Assembly (NCBI RefSeq): GCF_000004075.3
Contig: NC_026658.2
Span: 3,844,001 to 3,908,000 of the forward strand
DNA length: 64,000 nt
Direction: 5' to 3'
From: Cucumis sativus
Lineage: Eukaryota; Streptophyta; Magnoliopsida; Cucurbitales; Cucurbitaceae
The notes beneath the pieces are model-generated. The model had not been told where the DNA came from. It worked only from the letters and a program-made list of their open reading frames with translations, and made no database searches. Position numbers and translations under genes: made by a program. Within the stretch, counting starts at the first letter, position 1, and the number at the start of each line of letters is the position of its first letter. Of the stretch, positions 36,157 to 55,385 are shown piece after piece.

Positions 36157-39100
36157 CTTTATGAGTGTGAAGTGTGTCTGTGTGTGTGTATATATATAAT
36201 ATATTGATATTTATGTGATTTTGGGCCTTCTTTTTTTGTTGTTGTGGTCGATATGATGTCTAGTTGGGTGGTCTATTCACTGTTCAAAATTGCTATGCAA
36301 TTGTCAATTTTTTTCCTTTTTTTTACTTTTGGAAGGTTTCTTGAAAATAAGTTGTGTGTGGAAAATTTGGCTGGAGTGAACGAGCAGGAAGTTCGATTTT
36401 CTTTTCTTTTCTTTGTAGAAAAGAAAAACAAAATAGAGTATGAGGTTTGAATTAACCTCAAATCTTTGAGGTGGTATATACTAATTTTAATTAACGTTGA
36501 CCTATGTACCTTTACATGGGTTTGATCCAATTTTAAGACAAGTTTCTCATTGAGAAAGATAGAGATTATAACATATACGTGAATCTTTCTATCCTTTTTT
36601 CCTCCAATACTCTGATAAGAAAAAAATAGAATTAATGTACTTGATCCAAAGATATAAGTTTATTAAATTATTAATTTATCTTTAAGAATTTTAATTTTTC
36701 TTTATAAAAACAATATTTGGAAAATATATTTGGTTTCTTTTCTTTTTTTCCTTTTTTAAATATCTAAGTGAGGGATTGGACATTTTTTACAAAAAAATAA
36801 AAAATAACTTTGCTTGGATTTGCTTTTAAATGTCAATTAGTGGGTTATATATATATATATTGAATAATTAGTGGGTTTGTATTTGGAATTCAATCGATGC
36901 GACAAAACACACTCATGATGGCAAAGTAAACTTAATAATTAAAATGGTTGGTTAAAGATATATAATACAATTATTTGTAATAATTTATATTTATATAAAA
37001 AAAATTAAATCCAAATCGAAATAATGATTTTCTTTCATAAAATCAACTTATTTATATTTCTATCTTTTTTTGAATAGAATGATTAAATTTCTTTAACAAT
37101 ATAATTTTAAATTTCACCGTTTGATTTAGATTTTTAAACCACTAGTAGAATGTATAAATATAACAAAATAAAAAAGTTGAAAATGAGAGTGGTAAAGCAA
37201 AGAAGAGAAAAGCCTTTCAATTCGAAGTGTTTTGAAATGTCTTACACATTAAACAACTAAACTTGTAATTGACATATTTATATTATTTACAATTATTTGA
37301 TTCTAGGGTTTACAAAAGTAGGCTAGATTAACTCTCTACAGGCATTTTGCCTATGTATTAATTATGAATTATTCTTCTTAATTTAAAACTAGTCTACCCG
37401 TATTTGTAATTAGCAACGGTAACATCCAACACATTGTTGATGAATAAACGTAAATCTATGAATCAAATATCTCTATTGCTCTCTCTCTATATATATATAT
37501 TTATTTTTAAAAAAAATTAGTTTGAACAACAAGTTGTTAAAGTATTTTTCAAAATATGGTTGCAACATTATATTTGATTTAATAATATTACATAGAAAAT
37601 ATCATATTTTTAATTAGAAGCTATCATTTGCAATTCTTTTATCACTCCTAAACCTTAATCTTCAAAGGCATACTATTTTTTCCTTCAAATATTTCAACCA
37701 TGGCAAAGTAGGAATCTTCCACTTGTCCACTTAAACTACCCTTAAATTGACCTTCTTGAATGCTAATGAAAATTAACCCACTCTTAACGTCCTTATCATA
37801 ACTCTTATATATCTCAAAATTTTAAAGATTTCTCTTATGCATCTAACTAAACTATGTGTGTTGAGATGATCAAACCTTGGCTACATTTTTTTTCTCAAGA
37901 TTAATTAAATATATACACAAAAACAAACATATTTATATCATGGAAACATTAGACACAGGAGATCACACATTCCATCATCAGTAGGTTAGTTCTAATAACC
38001 CCTCAGCTAATAAATAGGAAATTAAACAAACAAACCAAATAGTGGAATTTTGTCTAAACAAAAATTATCAATAAATTATAATTGATTAAGTTGGTTGAAT
38101 GTCATTAGTTTGAGTAGGTTTAATCAGACAAATCAATCATTTTAAGCCTACATGTTCTCTTTCAATTATAACCGTCCAACAAATCAATCAAAATAATCGT
38201 AATAAAATACTTAATTACAATTAATTGATGATCTCCAAATATAAACAATATATAAGTTAATATTAGAGTAGATGAAGAATTGTTTATTGCTATACAAAGA
38301 GTTTGATGAATTTGTTGAAAGTGTTGACGAGTCTACCCTAAATCTTATCAACTCTTAAAAAAAGAAATTTGTTCTCTTACAAAACTCAAGATATTACACA
38401 AAAAAAGATAAGAATATTTTTATCTTCAAAATCACTTTATTTATAAACTCCAATTTTGCTTCTATTAATTTGATTTTTTTCCTTTTTTTTCTTTTCACAA
38501 AAGAAGAAATTAACTTTGTATAGTACTTAAAAAACATCAAATAAATAAAGTAAATGTATACATATCATTTATGTAATTGAAATTACATGTATCTAGAAAT
38601 GCATGTATCTTGATATTAGAAATGTATCGAATGTGTTATAATATCTTCCCTACCCTATTAATTTCTAACGTAATTTTGTTTCATTTTATAAATAATTTCA
38701 ATATTATTTTACAATTTTTGAAAGCCCACCGATTAAAAAAAAAAAAAAGTTAATTTTGCCAAACTCCCAACATCCCAACACAATTAAGTTAATTAATTAA
38801 AAAGAATTAAAAAGATTTTATGCAATTCAAGAGTTCATTATAATATATGTAACCCCACAGATTAGTACTTCCAAAATTCTCTCTTTATTTTTTTATTTGC
38901 CTAGTCTCTACAAATAAGCGAATTCACATAATTTAATTTAATTAGTTCATTGATCCTAATTAATCTGTCTCAATTTGACTGGAGAGAGTCATAATAAAAG
39001 AAAAGATCAAAAAAAAAAAAAAATTGTAATACATGAGTTGCACTCAACGTTACAAAAATTATAAGTTTAGAGTTTAAGATTATAAATGTCGTAGATTTTT

Positions 39101-40601
39101 GTAAAGTCAGGCGACAATATGTCGACCTTTTATTAAAATATATTGTGTTTTCCACCAGATTTTTCTTGTAACATCTTCTTACTTTTGCCTAGCTATTTTT
39201 GGGTTTGGTGATGGTTATTTTGTGTACATACATCTCTAGCAGCCATATTAGTAATGGAAGTTAGACATAGCCATGATAATTTTCATGGTTGCATTTGCTA
39301 GAGAAGCTTGAATCCATTGTATATCATAGAAAAACTTTCAATTACCATAGTATGTGGATATAGTCTTGAATTGGGGAACAAACTGACTAGTACAATTTTA
39401 ATGTTTGGTTCTTTTATCCCTATCTTTTTTTTTGTTTGACATTGTTAATTATAATTATTTAACTTGATTTGCTTCCACTTACTATAGAATTAAGATTATT
39501 TCTACATTGTAATCGGATTCTTTTTTTGCTATATCTGCAAACTTGTTTGCATTTTGTAATATCTGTTAAATTATAAACCTATAGATATTATCATGTTTGT
39601 AGATTGAATTATACATCACTTTAATTCTTAGTAAAAGGGGTGTGTGGGTTGGTCTGCATGAGCTTTAGCAATTGGTGATGTTAATTGCGACAGGATTAGG
39701 TGGGTTGGGCCTAAATCATATTATTTAACCACTAAAGCAAAGCTAATTAATTAATTAGGGGTTAAATCAAAATAATGGCTAGCTTTCCTAAGCTTCAAAA
39801 TGGAAAGGTGTGTATGAGAGAAATAATAGCTTTTGGTTGGTATAGTGCTGCACAATTGGTCCCATTGATGACTTATTATTATTAGTTTCTCTTTTAAGAA
39901 AAAAGACATTGCAAAGCCCTAAAGGGGAATGGGTGACCTACATGTATAGTTCACACCATTGCAAAAGGCTGAATTGAAGGATTCTTGTAGGCCAAACAAA
40001 ATCCTTTAACTTGTTCATATCGATTGTATATGTATTTTACTTTGTTCTTTTTATTGAGGTTGTGCATGACTCAAAAATCTGATAAGGTTTCACCTATTTT
40101 GCAATCATTTTGTTCCTATGTGATTGTTTTGGATTGTATTTTATTTTTCCATTCACATGTGTATTTGGCTTTAAAACAAGTTATTTTAAATTTTATACCT
40201 TCCTTGTATTAAAACCCGTTGAAAAACCAATATAAAGTTAGTCTCTGGCTAGACGAAAATGACAGAATTAAATATATTTTTTTGGATTTTTTTAATCAAT
40301 GAGTGAAAATTCTATAACCTATATATTAGATCGATAAGGTGTGATTCAACTTTAAAGTAGGTAGTAATTATACATTAAATTGTATCTTTCATGAAGAAAG
40401 ATCACATGCAAGTTAGCAAGAACTATATATTGGTGCAGTGTAATGTGTAAACTATACACTTCCATTATTAATCCATAAATTGGTCGATTTAGTTATAGAG
40501 TTATAAGCAAGGGAGAGAGGGTTGCATGACCTAATTCATTTTGTAAGACATGATTATGTGAAAGAGGGTTGATTCGATGGGTTTGATGGCTAATTAAACT
40601 T

Positions 40602-40712
40602 TGGGCCAAGTAAACCATCCTCTCTAGGGCCCATGTTGAGAAGATGTATGGTTCCTTCATGATACGATGAGATTGGGCCTCTCAACTCGGTCGAGGCTAA
40701 GGGTCAAGCCCA
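40602..40712. promoter_or_regulatory. Second cluster of site II-type motifs
   Basis: TGGGCC at 40602-40607, the palindrome GGGCCC followed by A at 40627-40633, TGGGCC at 40674-40679 and AGCCCA at 40707-40712 lie within 111 bp. No telo-box is present here and no coding sequence follows on either strand. Confidence 0.35.
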
Positions 40713-41000
40713 ATTTTGTCGTTTACCTTTGGTTCATTTTACTCTTTTCAACACCTCCTTTGTTTATTGCCATCTTCTTATATTATTTCATATTATAAAC
40801 TAATTTTATTTATTTTTAGTAAAAAGAAAATATAATCTAATTTTTGTTGATACGTGTGATTTAAATATTAAGGATATGAAATATATTTTACTAATATAGT
40901 TTATTTAGTTTAACAAACTAAATCGTTACATGTATTGTACACATTTGTGAGGCTTGATGTGATGCCATATGATGAGTAAATGACTCAAAATCTTTGCTAG

Positions 41001-42277
41001 TGTTGGAAATACGGTATCTTATTTTGATTCATTCGAGCTTGTTACTTGCTTTTATATTCTTGATTGACAACTTTATAAGTGTTGAACAATTCAAAGGTAG
41101 AATTTGGAGATGATGTCGGTTTGGAGCTTAATTGACCAAATACAAAGTAGAATGACACCAACCGACACAAAGAGGCAAAGAAAAGAGACTAATTAGCTTA
41201 TGTACTATAGCACCGCGATGCCCCAGGACGTTATGTGCATTGTTGGAAGACATAATGGGTGATTTTTGCAAAAGAGCCTAAGAGTTGCAGTTCTCCAAAG
41301 TATGGACGTGCATGGAAGATCGTTAGCGTCGTGGTGCTGTCCCTAGTGCCATGATTCCACATCACTTTAATTTAAAAATGGGAAGTTTCGTTGCTGTCGG
41401 TCGAGGGTTTATTCAATTTCAGTTGTTCTAGACTTGTTTCTCTTTATTTCCTAATCTCTTTTTCATTTAGTTTTAGTTCCCACACACTCCCTCATCATTA
41501 GACATGTCAATGAGAGGCCAAAGGTACTTCGTTTTAGGTTGTGTTTGTATAAATCTCCCATCATTCCTTTCAATTTGCGAGAGTTTGAACTTGCTTTAGT
41601 GTAATTTTGGTTTCAATTCAATTATTGAATGTTGACTTGTACGCATGAAAAATGTAAGACTTACGCTTTCAATTAAATCTTTGACTCGTGACAATCTTTG
41701 ATAATATTTAGTGTTAGGTTTATTCTATTGAGATGAGTATTGTTCTAACCAATTATAGGTACGTGCCAATATTAGATGTATGAAAATTAATTAGGCATTC
41801 CACCCAAGGATCTATTGGACTTAATGTAATTGAAAAATTCAATTATGTATGCTTAATCATCTTGAAATAGAACACAATTAGAATCTTGGAACAATTTAAT
41901 TAGTTATCTAAATAATTTAAATTGATTAGGTGAAAGGTTACCAAGCCATAGAAGCAAGTAATGATAACTCAATGAGAACTCATTCTTTGGATTGGGAGAG
42001 ATCGGTATAATCCAAGATAGACTCTTTTGACATAGAATGTCTACAAATAATTTACTCTTATTTCATGTGATTTGCTTTCTTGCAATAATCAAAATCAAAA
42101 TCTCAATACATCCTTTGGTTACCTCGGTTGAAACTACTTTGTTTGAGAAATTAGTGTGCTCCCTAAATTCGACTCGGGACTTCCCACTAAAACTATTGCT
42201 TGGTGTGTGATTCGGTAAATTATTTGACATGCGGATTTGTACGACGTAATCCGCTTGTCAATCTTAGAGCTTCAACA
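41001..42277 (+). mobile_element. Probable solo LTR of a retrotransposon (about 1.28 kb)
   Basis: The segment starts TGTTGGAAAT and ends GAGCTTCAACA, so the ends form the TGTTG...CAACA inverted termini of LTRs. Near the right end it has CTCCCTAAATTCGACTCGGG, which resembles the conserved block at the 3' end of many plant Ty3-type LTRs. No gag-pol reading frame adjoins it on either side. The five bases flanking each end do not match, so the borders are not proven. Confidence 0.45.
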
Positions 42278-42472
42278 TCCTTTTTCTTCTTTCTTGATTT
42301 TTTTTTCATATGTCACGTGTTTTCCCAATTCACTAATTGGTTTCCTTGATAAATTCTTTGAAAGTCCAGTTTTACACCTACCGATAGTATTTGAATAATG
42401 TAGAGAGACATGTGTGTATGAAAAATAACCAAAAAATGACATACAAATTATAATAATAAATGCCAACCAGAA

Positions 42473-42526
42473 CATAACTCAACAAACATCTGTGTATTAA
42501 TAATCGCAGTGTTCATAGTTTGAATC
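42473..42526 (+). mobile_element. tRNA-derived SINE-like fragment
   Basis: An A-box-like CATAACTCAACAAAC (42473-42487) and a B-box-like ATAGTTTGAATCC (42514-42526) are spaced as in tRNA genes. It lies about 200 bp after the proposed LTR. The rest of the element is not defined. Confidence 0.5.
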
Positions 42527-44804
42527 CACAGTCCTCCCAGCTAGAAAAAGTTATAATAGTATGTTGTTGTTGCTCTCTCAAACTCCTCTTTTTGGTTAAT
42601 AGTATACTCTTGGTAACTCTTTCCTTTTAATCAATTTATCTTTCTAAACTTTTATTCCCTCTGCCTCCCCTATATATATTTTTTCTAGCTGCTTCTCTTT
42701 AAATATATACCTAAATTAAAAAAAAGAAAAAGTAGAAAGCCCTTTGCAAAAATTAAAAAAAAAAGAAAAAAAAAAACCACCAACAATCACAAAACCATAT
42801 TTGATTTTCTAATTCTTGAAATAGAAATAAGAAATACAATATCAATATAACTTTTATTGTATCCATAAATATAATAATTAGATTTAAAACATTAGTATAT
42901 TGATATTGTAATTATAACAAAATCTGTTCAAGTCTGATTAGAGTCTATCATAAAAATCCATGGTTCACACGAATTGCTATATTTATAACTTTTTTTAGAA
43001 AAGGTTGTTGACTATGGACCCTAAAATTATACATATTATAATTATCCCTTCCTTTTCGAAATGATTTATTTTTGGTTATATTCTTAATTTATCTTCTAAT
43101 TTTCCTTTCTATTGTGTGTATATATATTAAAATGACAACGATAAACTAGAGATGTTTGTGGTTCAAAATTTCATATTTCTCCCGTTGTTATTATTATTAT
43201 TATTATTTTGTTAAAATGTCTCCATTACTTGACCAAAAGAGAAAAAGAGAAAACAACTATTTACTTTCCCACAATGGACAAAAAAAATTGTGGCTCCATC
43301 AATACAAAAAGTTTTAACAAAGATTCAAAATAGGTTAGGTTTATATATAAAACTTACCATCAACCAAAATACCAAAATTAATATTAACATAATGTCCTTT
43401 TTGTGAAAACAAATAAAGAAAATAATATCTCCATATATATTAGCTTTGAGAACTCATGTTTCATTTTTTAATGTTCATAAAGTTTCAGTTTCATTCCTAT
43501 AATTTTTCATAGAGCTTACAAATTAATTATATATATATAACCGAAGAACCCTAAGGTGTAAATAAAAGTATAAACCCCATGTTAGAATTGTTGTTGAATT
43601 TGGAAACTCAAAAGACCTCAATTGTTAGAAGAGCTTTTGTTCCATCAAATCTTCCAATAAAATTAAAGCAGAGACAAAGGTTAGTGCTTGTCCTCATATA
43701 CATCTCATTAATTAGCTTTGGGAAAGATAGAATCTTTATTGAATAGTGTCTTCATAGTATTCAAACATATTTGAGAAACATTATTTGGAGTATGTAATCC
43801 AAATTGGACTAATGAATTTTGAGATTTCAGATAAAATTATCTTCAGCTCTTTAATAATTAGGCTACAACGTGAGGGGCACAATATAATTACTTTATGTTC
43901 CACTGCCCCATTACTTGCATTGGATACTTAATTTATCACATTAAAAGTGTCTATCACACCATACTTTTTGTACGTGAGGTTGGGAATATATGAAGAATGT
44001 GTATGATGGCCTCTTTTACGAATCCCATTGTGATTTTTTTGTTCAAGATTGAAAGAAAAAAGTTATTTGAAAAATGACTTTTTACTTGTATTCATTGTAC
44101 GTGAAAGGACCAATTTAGTCCAAATGAGCCCCCACACATTTTTTTCACTCCTTTTTCTCTAGCTTCTTGCTCTCACTCATTGGTTTCGGTGGTTAAGAAG
44201 AATTGAGAAGACAGGAAAAAATACGAAAAAAGAAGAAAGTTAAGCTCGAGAGGAAATAGACTAAGAACACTAAGAAAACAAAAAATCAGGAAAAATTTGC
44301 AAAGAAAGAAGAAGGAACAGGGGTTAATGTGTAATTTTAAAGGTGATGACATCTACCAAATGGTTTATTTATCCTTATGATTGATCACCTTAGGTTTAGA
44401 GTACTACCGTCTATGACCTTAGAGGAGTATCATTGATTAGTATTCTCTCCAATAAAACTGTTCTTTTTTTGTCTCAAGAACGTAGCTTAATACACTGTTA
44501 GTGAATCATGTAAATTTTTGTATTTGATTCAGCTCTCATCTTTTACGTTGTCTATATTCTTTTGTTTGACGATTTTGTAACACTTCTTGAATCCTAAACC
44601 ATAACTACTATATCACATGGTTAGTCCTTTGGAAGGTTAGATGACACATATTCAAGACAAATAATTCATATATGCATGAAGATCATTCTAGATAACACGA
44701 TTGAAACTTGAATGGAATACCACGATTTATTCGTAATTAAACTTGATAGATAATGGATATATATATGTTCCATTAAGGCCCTACTTTTCCATTAACTTTA
44801 TGTC

Positions 44805-44811
44805 TATAAAA
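44805..44811 (+). promoter_or_regulatory. Probable TATA box of the subtilase gene
   Basis: TATAAAA lies 139 bp upstream of the ATG at 44950, preceded by a GC-poor promoter. A leader of roughly 100 bp would result. Confidence 0.55.
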
Positions 44812-44949
44812 CCACAAATCTTTCCAACAACCATTCTTCCCCATGAGCAATCACTTTTCCTTTTTTTATCACTTAATTTTGATGCATTTGAGAGATTTCG
44901 TCTTTAGAAAAACATATATACACACACAAGTCCCTAACAAGTAACAACA

Positions 44950-50883
<5,934 letters not shown>

Positions 50884-50921
50884 TCTCTTGTGTGTAATCA
50901 AAGGAATGATGCATTTTATAT

Positions 50922-50927
50922 AATAAA
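50922..50927 (+). terminator. Candidate polyadenylation signal of the subtilase gene
   Basis: AATAAA lies 39 bp after the stop codon in an AT-rich stretch and is followed by a second overlapping AATAAA. The position is somewhat close to the stop but acceptable in plants. Confidence 0.45.
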
Positions 50928-51812
50928 TAAAAAAATTGTTAGTGTTTGAATAAATGATAGACAAAATTACACTTAACCTATATTTATCTCACAAAACAAT
51001 CGAAAATCTTAAACGATGGCACACGTGATTTTATTACTACCATTTGATCAAACCACGTAGTGAATTGTCTTTCTAAATAGGAGAGGCCAAGGCAGGCTGG
51101 TGAAGCTAGCTTCACAGACTAGACCATAAATCAGAGCGATGCATTAGTATGTAGAGGTGACGAATGAGTGCCCACAAACAAAAATGAAAGAAATCACAGC
51201 TTGGAGATGGCAAGGTCGGAATTGGATACTGGTTTGTGGAAGTGATAATCAAAAGATTGAAAACCAATGGAGTGCAATTTAGAAGGTGACTAACAATAGG
51301 TTCCATGATAGAAGTTGAATTTACACAGCCTATAATAGATAATATTATTAAATTATTAATTCATCTACTCTCTCAGTTATTGATTTGAAATATTTGAAAA
51401 CCGACAATTTAGGGATTTGAATACAGGAGCTCACTCTGAATCACTTGCTCTGATACTATAATAAACTATCAATTCACTCAAAAGCTTAAACATGATGTTG
51501 AAACAAATTTAATTATATATCACTAACAAATATATATATATATATAAAAAGAGAAATAAAAGCATATATAATATATATAAAGAAATAAAAGCATACAAAG
51601 ACTGAACAAACAAAAACTAGAGCTAAGGTAAGTTGGCAAAACAAATAAAATGGGCAAAATTCATAAATTTTCAACTTAATTAGTTTTCTCTTTTTTCCAT
51701 GCTCAATCAATTTCATTGTAGAAAAATTTTTAATACCATATTTCAACGCTATAAATCGATATTTATCAAATATCAATAGTTCTTATTCTATTTTAAAAAA
51801 GACGTAACAACA

Positions 51813-51905
51813 CACCTCAATTTTGGTTCCCTTTTTAATGATTATTAATTATTCGTTACACCTGAATTTTGGTTCCCATTGTAATGATTATTAATTATTC
51901 AAAAT
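51813..51905. repeat. Imperfect tandem duplication, 46-bp unit
   Basis: ACACCT.AATTTTGGTTCC starts at 51813 and 51859. Both copies end in AATGATTATTAATTATTC. There are a few mismatches between the copies. Confidence 0.8.
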
Positions 51906-52436
51906 GAAAGTCTAACTAAAATTTAGAAAAGGGTAAAGACCAGTGATCATCTCATCCAAATCAAATCAAAGGTACAAAATCTAAAGTACAAGGCAATAAT
52001 TAATTGCAACTTGCTGACTAAAAATTTAGTCACCCTTATGTTCTTGTTAATTCTTGTGGTTTCGTAAACAATAATCATTATCAATTAGATTCATTGTAAA
52101 CAGTTTCTAGTACAATAAGTTATTGTACCAAAGATCGAATAATTATGGGTGTTTTTATCGACTAAACTATGTTCTAGATTTGAGTATATCAATACTCCTA
52201 AATAATTTAATATTTGTTCTCAAAATATATATAAAATTGGATATCAATTAAGCTTTTGATTCTCTCTTTGTGACAAACAGACTAAACTAAAGAAAGAAAA
52301 ACCCTTGAGAATCACAAAAGGCACAGCACAAACCCAATTCTCAAGCAATTCTCTACTCTCTTTTCCCTGTTGATGGAACATCAATAAAACATATGCATTC
52401 ACAATCAAGGCAACCCTTTATTCTCCTCCCACTCTT

Positions 52437-52444
52437 TTTATACC
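52437..52444 (+). promoter_or_regulatory. Probable TATA box of the 162-aa protein gene
   Basis: TTTATACC lies about 70 bp upstream of the ATG in a pyrimidine-rich context. Confidence is limited because the motif is only partly canonical. Confidence 0.4.
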
Positions 52445-52514
52445 CCATTTTCTTCAAAACTCATGTATTCTCATTCAACTCTCTATCCCTATTATTCCTC
52501 TTTCACGTAAACTA

Positions 52515-53415
52515 ATGGCACGTTCATACGAAAAGCCTGCCTATTCCTCCATCGACGACAATGAGAAGCATCGAGAATTCGACCGTGACATCCGAGAAAT
52601 GGTTTCCACCCTCACCAGTCGCTTGGGATTGCTTCGAAAAGGAGGTAAATATACTGTAGCTTAATGTTAGTGAGAGTTTTATAACATTTATTTGAACTGT
52701 TTAATCGAAAAGGTCGATGAGAATTTGGAGATATAATGTCTTAAATCGTCAGGTTATGTGTACTTTTAAGTTTGACACAATAGAGAGTTGTTGTCATGTA
52801 TTATATCTAAACCAGTTTGATCATATATGAGTTATTTTGAAACCTTTAAAATTTTACTTAATTAGATGAGAGGTTCGCAACTTGAATCACTTAAACTTAA
52901 TTTTATACTTTCAAATTCAATTTTCGTATTACGATATTTAAAAACATGTAGTGTTAAAAGTGATTTTAAGTAAGAAGTTAATCATCGTTGCATCACTTAT
53001 CAAGGATTCTTAAAGTTTAGGATGTTGATAACGCATGCATGGGTCATAATCAATAGGTTCCGCCCAAAGCCATGAACTTGTTGACGACCAAGGCTCAAGC
53101 ATCATCACACTTGCGGGAACCAACACAGGAGCCACCATGCGAGCAGAACTGAATGGGAAAACGACGAAGCTTGATCAGGACACAGGTGTGGACGAGAATG
53201 AGTCCCTCACCTCCTACATTAACAGCAACTTCCAAGCCATTAACAACTCCATCATGTTTGGAGGAAGCTACACAGGGAATGACCCTGGAGTTCACATGGA
53301 GTATACCTCTGATCTCCATGAAGAAGGCCATAAGGCTGAGAAAGGAGGGGCTAAAGGCAAGAAAGTTGGGAAAGATAATGCTGAGTCAGGTGGCTCATGG
53401 TTTTCAAAGGAATGA
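52515..53415 (+). CDS. Uncharacterised plant protein, 162 aa
   Basis: Two exons, 52515-52644 and 53057-53415, joined in phase 1; 163 codons result. The N-terminus is MARSYEKPAYSSIDDNEKHR, followed by a charged helix-like FDRDIREMVSTLTSRLGLL. The middle reads IITLAGTNTGATMRAEL and the next block SYINSNFQAINNSIMFGGSY, then NDPGVHMEYTSDLHEEGHKA. The tail is Lys/Gly-rich and ends GGSWFSKE. There is no signal peptide or membrane segment. I do not recognise a named domain, though the INSNFQAINNSIM and NDPGVHM blocks look conserved in character and the splice frame and codon structure are those of a real gene. Upstream sequence supplies a plausible TATA box and a short leader. No function is proposed. 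Confidence 0.85.
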
Positions 53416-53572
53416 TATATATATATTTTTTTTGAGAAGTAATCATATTATATATAAATATATTTATATATGTCAATGTTTTATTATATGATCCATAAAA
53501 TATAATGTCATATAAAGTACTAAAGAATATTGAAGAGGTTTCTACCATGAGTTTTTCCAATTCTTGAAGCTT

Positions 53573-53578
53573 AATAAA
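53573..53578 (+). terminator. Candidate polyadenylation signal of the 162-aa protein gene
   Basis: AATAAA lies about 160 bp after the stop codon, a usual distance for a plant gene. Confidence 0.45.
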
Positions 53579-53831
53579 CGGATGTATTGTGTTTAAAAAC
53601 ATGTATTGTTCTTTCTTTAGACCTTATATTAATTCTTTGCAACGTTGTTGATCATAAACTTTGGCTTGAAATTTAGACAATTGTTTGAATGTGAAAGGTA
53701 ACTCATACACACGTAATTGCACAAACTTCACTCAAACTTGTTACATCCATGTATTTTTTTAATATGAAAAAGGTAGTTTTTATGATAAGCTTAAATTATA
53801 TTGATGGGTAACCATTTATTTTTGGAAATAT

Positions 53832-53886
53832 TGGGCTCAAGAAAATGAAGAAGCCCACGTTTAGAATGGTGAATGAGTAAGGCCCA
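53832..53886. promoter_or_regulatory. Third cluster of site II-type motifs
   Basis: TGGGCT (53832-53837), AGCCCA (53852-53857) and GGCCCA (53881-53886) lie within 55 bp, about 420 bp after the end of the 162-aa protein gene. No gene follows. Confidence 0.3.
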
Positions 53887-55385
53887 TTTTGAAAGGAAAT
53901 GAAGAAATATTTAGTAAACTAACCTACTATAAAATTAATGGGTTTTTTTTTGTAAAAAAAATAATAAAATGAAACAAACAAACTATTAAATAATTTGTCC
54001 ATTTTACTAATTTCGATCATTTTCACTTAATATAATTCAAAAATTATAGTAATCTTCCATAACAAAATTTTTGCAATATTTTAGGAAATTTCTAACCTTT
54101 TCTTATATATTTTTCATGTATATGTAACTTTAATTAAATTAAGATTTTATATTTTTTAATATCATTCATTACCATCATCTCTAATCAACAAATTTTTTAA
54201 ATATTTAATTTTCTTTTCTTATTAGCAACCTTTTATTTCCTCGCTAATTACATCACCTCTTGTAAATTAATGCTAAGATATTTTTAGTTGATTTTTACTT
54301 TCATTAATAAGATCAAGAATTTTAAATTTTTTTACAAATTTTTCTTACTTGTATAAATTTTGAAAACAAGACTATTTTGAAAAGTTTCAAACCACTTCTT
54401 TTACCTTCTACATCTTTTAATATCAATGTTAGTGTACAAATTCTAATTTTAAAGAAAAGAATTAATGATAAAGAAGGTTGAAAAGGTTAATTAAATAAGA
54501 ATTTTGTGTAAATTAATAGTTCATAAGTTATTCACGTAACAAAATAAAAAGTTTCAACCACAGTAATACTTAGACCTAGTTGTTTAGGCTAAATACATAT
54601 GTATAAAAAGTCATATCGACACTTTGGGAACAAAGATAGTATCTATGTTATTTTGAGCTTACATTAACCACGCTATTGTACATTACTTCCAAACTTTCAC
54701 ATAACCTTCTTATTCTAATGAGACATATCAATTGATTCATTCATGTGGGTGTCCTTTCAACTCAAAATGTAACTAAGATAATTGTTTCACATATTGATAC
54801 CTAACCCACTCCTCACCTTTTTTCATGCTAATCTTCACATGTGAGAGAATACTAAAAGACCTGCCATACCATATTCAAATATCAATGAAGCAATAACCTC
54901 ACTTTTTAATTGGCTTTCTATCTAAAATACCTTTCTAACTTCAAAATTTTGTCTAATAAATCACTTCCAAGTTTGGGATAGTTAATTTTTTTTAAAAGAA
55001 AAATAATTGTATATTAGAATTTTAATTTAACTCTTAAATGCTTTATGATCTAATTTGTGTTAATATTGGATTGAAAATTAATTTTATACACAATGTCAAT
55101 TAGTAAATCTAAGTAATTTATTAGACAGACCCAATTTAAGAAAGTAAGAATATTTTACATATTTCTTGGAATTGTTTTAATTTAAAACTTTGATATAACA
55201 ATTTTTCATTATTCTAAACTTTGGTAATTATATCAATTTACCCTCTCCTTTATCTTCTAGTTTGAAGAAACTTATATATGTTAAACTTGCAATTGTATGA
55301 ATTAAATTGCCGTCAAACTTTCACAATTGAATTTATTCATCTTCTAGTTGGAGTTTGTTTGGGAAGGGTCAACACATTTACTTTC

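Larger units (their letters stand above)
36157..44804. other. 8.6-kb gene-poor spacer
   Basis: No gene is supported between the SPIRAL1-like and subtilase genes. The stretch contains a GGCCCA-type motif cluster (40602-40712), a probable solo LTR (41001-42277), a SINE-like piece (42473-42526), a degenerate arm of the foldback MITE type near 42905-43005, and ATT/TA microsatellites (for example 43188-43208). The short frames here are AT-driven. Confidence 0.6.
50884..52436. other. Spacer between the subtilase and the 162-aa protein gene
   Basis: No gene is supported. A sequence at 51398-51470 contains GCTCTGATACTA (51447-51458), the inverse of a retrotransposon primer-binding-type site. A TA microsatellite (51531-51545) and an imperfect 46-bp tandem duplication (51813-51905) follow. 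Confidence 0.6.

Noticed and set aside
42272..42475. 67-residue minus-strand frame
   Set aside because: It overlaps the end of the probable LTR and the SINE-like piece, and shows no domain or splice partners.
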